This document shows, in pieces, positions 61,375-64,000 of a stretch of DNA of 64,000 bases (its first letter is position 1; each line of letters begins with the position of its first letter). The stretch covers positions 1 through 64,000 of the forward strand of contig DIBU01000001.1 of NCBI GenBank assembly GCA_002416125.1. The letters are read 5' to 3'. Under the pieces are notes generated by a model. That model saw only the letters and a list, made by a program, of their open reading frames with translations, was not told the origin of the DNA and ran no database searches. This DNA is from Halieaceae bacterium UBA5044. GTDB lineage: Bacteria; Pseudomonadota; Gammaproteobacteria; Pseudomonadales; Halieaceae. Both the position numbers and the translations under genes were made by a program.

Positions 61375-62608
61375 GCGCGGCCTCCAGCGCCTGCAGGCCG
61401 GCGGCCTGCGCCACAAAAGCGCGCTTCAGTGGTGCCACCCAGTCCAGTCCGGACAGGGCCAGGTCGCGGGCCAGGGCCAGCATCGGGTCGTTGTGCATGA
61501 ACAGCGCCGGCAAGCGGTCGCTGAACTCGATCGTGCGTCGCTGATCGGCCTGCTGCCGTGCACGGTACTGCTGCAGCACAGTCAGATCACCGGGGCTCTG
61601 GCCGCGCGCCACAGCCGCCGACAGCACATCACAGAGCGCCCAGATATCGCGCAGGGCCAGGTTGAATCCCTGCCCCGCCACCGGATGCAGGGCGTGGGCG
61701 GCGTTGCCCATGACCGCGATACCGGCACGCACCTGCTCGTCGCAATGGCGCAGGGTCAGCGGGTAGGCGTGGCGCGCCCCCACCTGCTGCAGGCGCCCCA
61801 GCCGGTAGCCAAACCGCTGCTGCAGGGCGGCGAGAAACACATCCTGGGGACACTCCAGCAGCTGGGCCGCGCGCTCCGGTGGCAGGGTCCAGACCAGCGC
61901 GCTGCGGTGCCGGGCACCCGCCGCGGGCAGCAGTGGAAGCAGGGCCAGCGGCCCTTCATCGGTAAAGCGCTCGAAGGCGCACCCGGCGTGGGGCTCCGCG
62001 GTCGCAACATTGCAGATCAGGGCATGCTGGCGGTAGGGCTTCTCCCATGCCGCGACCCCCAGGCCTTCCCGCAGGCCCGAATCGGCACCGTCCGCAACCA
62101 CCAGCAGCGCAGTGGTCAGCGTGGGGGGGGCCTCCCCGTCCAGCGACAGCACCACGCCCTCAGGCGTCGGCCTGGCTGCGGTCACACGCGCCGGGTTCAG
62201 CAGCTCCACGCGCTGCTCGCTGCGCAGCGCATGCAACAGGGCCTGCCCCAGCCATGCGTTCTCGACCACATGTCCCAGGGCGCCCCAGCCATAATCCGCC
62301 CCGCGCAGAATGCTGCTGCCGAAATGGCCCCGGCTGGAAACATGAATGGTGTCTATCGGGCACAGCCAGCGCTGCAACAGGGGCCACAGCCCCAGAGACC
62401 GGTAAATGCGTTCGGAACTGTAGCTCAGCGCCGTGGAGCGCGCGTCAAAGGCGGGGTGATAGTCGGGCGCTGCGGCAGCCGGCGGTGGCAGCGTAAAGCC
62501 CTCGACCAGCGTGATGCGCACCTGCTCGGGCAGTTTTCGGGCGAGGGCCAACGCCAGGCTGATGCCCACCATGCCACCGCCGGCAATGACGATATCCCGC
62601 GCGCTCAT
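61367..62608 (-). CDS. ubiH: 2-octaprenyl-6-methoxyphenol hydroxylase UbiH
   Basis: A 413-residue FAD-dependent hydroxylase of ubiquinone synthesis. FAD binding starts at IVIAGGGMVGISLALALARK, the DG motif is LLVVADGADSGLREGLG, and the GD motif is replaced by AVMGNAAHALHPVAGQGFNL, as in UbiH. It shares ancestry with the neighbouring ubiI gene. The start overlaps the pepP stop by four bases (ATGA type), so the three genes form one operon. Confidence 0.92.
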   Translation of the reverse strand: MSARDIVIAGGGMVGISLALALARKLPEQVRITLVEGFTLPPPAAAAPDYHPAFDARSTALSYSSERIYRSLGLWPLLQRWLCPIDTIHVSSRGHFGSSILRGADYGWGALGHVVENAWLGQALLHALRSEQRVELLNPARVTAARPTPEGVVLSLDGEAPPTLTTALLVVADGADSGLREGLGVAAWEKPYRQHALICNVATAEPHAGCAFERFTDEGPLALLPLLPAAGARHRSALVWTLPPERAAQLLECPQDVFLAALQQRFGYRLGRLQQVGARHAYPLTLRHCDEQVRAGIAVMGNAAHALHPVAGQGFNLALRDIWALCDVLSAAVARGQSPGDLTVLQQYRARQQADQRRTIEFSDRLPALFMHNDPMLALARDLALSGLDWVAPLKRAFVAQAAGLQALEAAHD

Positions 62609-63927
62609 CCCCGCCCCGCCGCCATCAGTTCCTCAATCGCGTCCGGCTCTCGTGGCACCAGCGCGGTGAGCAGCTCGCAGCCGTCCTCCGTGACCACGAC
62701 ATCGTCTTCGATGCGCACACCGATCCCGCGCCAGCGCGGTGCCACGTCGGTGTTGTCCGGCGCAATATAGATACCGGGCTCAACCGTCAGCACCATCCCG
62801 GGTTCCAGCTGCCGCCAGGTCCCGGCCACGCGATAATCTCCCACATCGTGCACATCCAGCCCGAGCCAGTGACCCGCCCGGTGCATGTAGAAGGGGCGGT
62901 AGGCCCCCGCGGCCACCAGGTCGGCGACGTCGCCGGCGAGCAGCCCCAGGTCGCGCAGGCCGCGGGTAATCACCTCCACCGTGGCCTCGTGCGGCGCGTT
63001 CCAGTGGTTGCCGGGGCGCACTGCGGCGATGGCGGCCTGCTGCGCTTCCAGCACGATGTTGTAGATCGCCCGCTGCTGCCGCGAAAAACGGCCGTCCACC
63101 GGGAATGTGCGCGTGACATCGGCGGCGTAGCCCTGGTACTCACAGCCCGCGTCGATCAGCACCAGCTCCCCTTTGCGCATCGCGCGCGCATTCTGGGTGT
63201 AATGCAGAATGCAGCTGTTCGGCCCGCTACCGACAATGGACGGATAGGCCGGAAAGCGGGCGCCGCCCTGGGCGAACTCATGCAGCAATTCGGCCTCCAG
63301 CTGGTATTCGTACACGCCGGGTGCCGCACTGCACATGGCGCGGCGGTGGGCCCTGGCGGTGATCTCCCCCGCCTGGGCCATCAGGCGCAGCTCAGCGGCA
63401 CTCTTTTTCAGGCGCAGGTCGTGCAGCATGTGGTCGAGGTCGGTGAATTCACCCGGTGGCACCGAGCCGCTGGCCTCCTTGCTGCGGATCAGGTTGACCC
63501 AGGCCATGATACGGCGGTCGAAATCCGCGCTGCGCCCCATGGAGTAGTACACGCGCTCGCGGCCCTCAATTAACCCGGGCAGGATGTCATCGATATCGCC
63601 AATGGGAAAGGCATCGTCGGCGGCGTAGTCACTGCAGGCGCCCTCAGGGCCCGCGCGATAGCCGTGCCAGAGCTCCAGCGTCGGGTCCCGCTCGCGGCAG
63701 AACAACACATATTCACCATGTCCGCGGCCCGGAATCAGCACCAGCACCGCCTCCGGTTCCGGGAACCCGCACAGGTAGTGGAAGTCGCTGTCCTGACGGA
63801 AGGGATACTCGGTATCGCGGCTGCGCAACTGCTCGCGTGCGGCGGGTATGATCGCGATACTGTTCGGCTCCATCAGGGCCATCAGCCGCTGGCGCCGCCG
63901 GGCGAATTCCTGACGACTGATTTTCAC
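62605..63927 (-). CDS. pepP: Xaa-Pro aminopeptidase
   Basis: A 440-residue metallopeptidase removing N-terminal residues before proline. The N-terminal half is the creatinase-like domain (SIAIIPAAREQLRSRDTEYP). The pita-bread catalytic domain holds the two-metal site: LIDAGCEYQGYAADVTRTFP with two Asp, GHWLGLDVHD with His, LTVEPGIYIAP with Glu and VRIEDDVVVTEDG with Glu. Length is as in E. coli PepP. It heads pepP-ubiH-ubiI and follows the tail of ygfB. Confidence 0.96.
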   Translation of the reverse strand: MKISRQEFARRRQRLMALMEPNSIAIIPAAREQLRSRDTEYPFRQDSDFHYLCGFPEPEAVLVLIPGRGHGEYVLFCRERDPTLELWHGYRAGPEGACSDYAADDAFPIGDIDDILPGLIEGRERVYYSMGRSADFDRRIMAWVNLIRSKEASGSVPPGEFTDLDHMLHDLRLKKSAAELRLMAQAGEITARAHRRAMCSAAPGVYEYQLEAELLHEFAQGGARFPAYPSIVGSGPNSCILHYTQNARAMRKGELVLIDAGCEYQGYAADVTRTFPVDGRFSRQQRAIYNIVLEAQQAAIAAVRPGNHWNAPHEATVEVITRGLRDLGLLAGDVADLVAAGAYRPFYMHRAGHWLGLDVHDVGDYRVAGTWRQLEPGMVLTVEPGIYIAPDNTDVAPRWRGIGVRIEDDVVVTEDGCELLTALVPREPDAIEELMAAGRG

Positions 63928-63966
63928 ACCGTGACCCCCTCACTGCTGCGCTGCGCAGCGCTCCAC

Positions 63967-64000
63967 TCAATGCAGCGCATCGGGCTTGCCCCTGAGCGCG
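63967..64000 (-). CDS. ygfB: C-terminal tail of UPF0149 protein YgfB (partial)
   Basis: On the minus strand a frame entering at the window edge ends in ALRGKPDALH at TGA 63967-63969, 39 bases before the pepP start. The E. coli neighbour of pepP, YgfB, also ends in KP-x-LH, and the gene order is conserved. Only ten residues are visible, so this rests mainly on position and the terminal LH. Confidence 0.5.
   Translation of the reverse strand, partial: ALRGKPDALH

Noticed and set aside
61166..62770. Open frame of over 500 codons antisense to ubiH and ubiI
   Set aside because: Shadow of the real flavin hydroxylase genes; no recognisable domain and Gln/His-rich sequence typical of antisense frames in GC-rich DNA.
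1..64000. tRNA, rRNA, insertion sequences, integrases or phage genes
   Set aside because: No cloverleaf-like sequences, no long inverted-repeat-bounded transposase gene and no phage-like proteins were seen by reading; a tRNA search program could still find one in a short gap.

Overview
The window is high-GC, gene-dense chromosomal DNA from an aerobic, probably marine, gammaproteobacterium. Several gene orders are typical of that class: ygfB-pepP-ubiH-ubiI, lgt-thyA-folA, ptsP-rppH-HAD phosphatase, and a DUF3450/ExbB/ExbB/ExbD/ExbD/TonB/TPR transport operon. Two TonB-dependent receptors, acyl-CoA ligase and Rieske oxygenase genes, PQQ-type sugar dehydrogenase and an Anr/FNR-type box before hemN fit a Halieaceae/Cellvibrionales-like or related oligotrophic lineage. 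That placement is inference; no rRNA is present to prove it. I see no tRNA or rRNA gene, CRISPR array, integrase, transposase or prophage. No gene-free stretch exceeds 300 bases; the longest are 3951-4182, 45554-45763 and 51558-51806, all promoter or leader DNA.

Layout. 1-4000 is a minus-strand catabolic operon: amidohydrolase, Rieske oxygenase, SDR, acetoacetate-decarboxylase-like protein and perhaps one further gene. 4183-16000 holds a lipoprotein subtilase, hemN, a membrane protein, a PQQ sugar dehydrogenase, an AlgP/H1-like protein, a diheme cytochrome c, a zinc-ribbon protein, an MFS transporter gene broken by an in-frame TAA, DAHP synthase and a DUF481 outer-membrane protein. 16052-22957 is gorA followed by a translationally coupled gliding-type ABC operon (ATPase, fused permease-GldG, DUF4340) ending in an AraC regulator. 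22959-28098 holds metabolic enzymes, an MFS exporter, ubiX and a GNAT protein. 28095-30553 is a zinc-type TonB receptor with His/Asp-rich loops plus a small His/Cys membrane protein.

30617-38975 contains a YbaY/META lipoprotein pair and then the most coherent system in the window: a TetR regulator, a divergent sodium:solute symporter, a TonB receptor, an acyl-CoA ligase and an alpha/beta hydrolase. Three copies of the palindrome TTCAAC-N4-GTTGAA lie in the control regions. One fills the 17-bp spacer of a promoter with a perfect TTGACA -35 box, so the receptor operon and symporter look like one repressor-controlled uptake and degradation regulon for an unknown acid or ester.

39031-46020 holds an MscS channel, a coniferyl-type aldehyde dehydrogenase, a coupled GDPD-pyk-glk operon and a cold-shock gene with a strong terminator. 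46039-51557 is the accessory TonB energy-transduction operon, which may energise receptors like the two seen here. 51807-64000 is housekeeping: folA, thyA, lgt, an NRDE protein, ptsP, rppH, a HAD phosphatase, rlmI, an orphan gcvH, ubiI, ubiH, pepP and the tail of ygfB.
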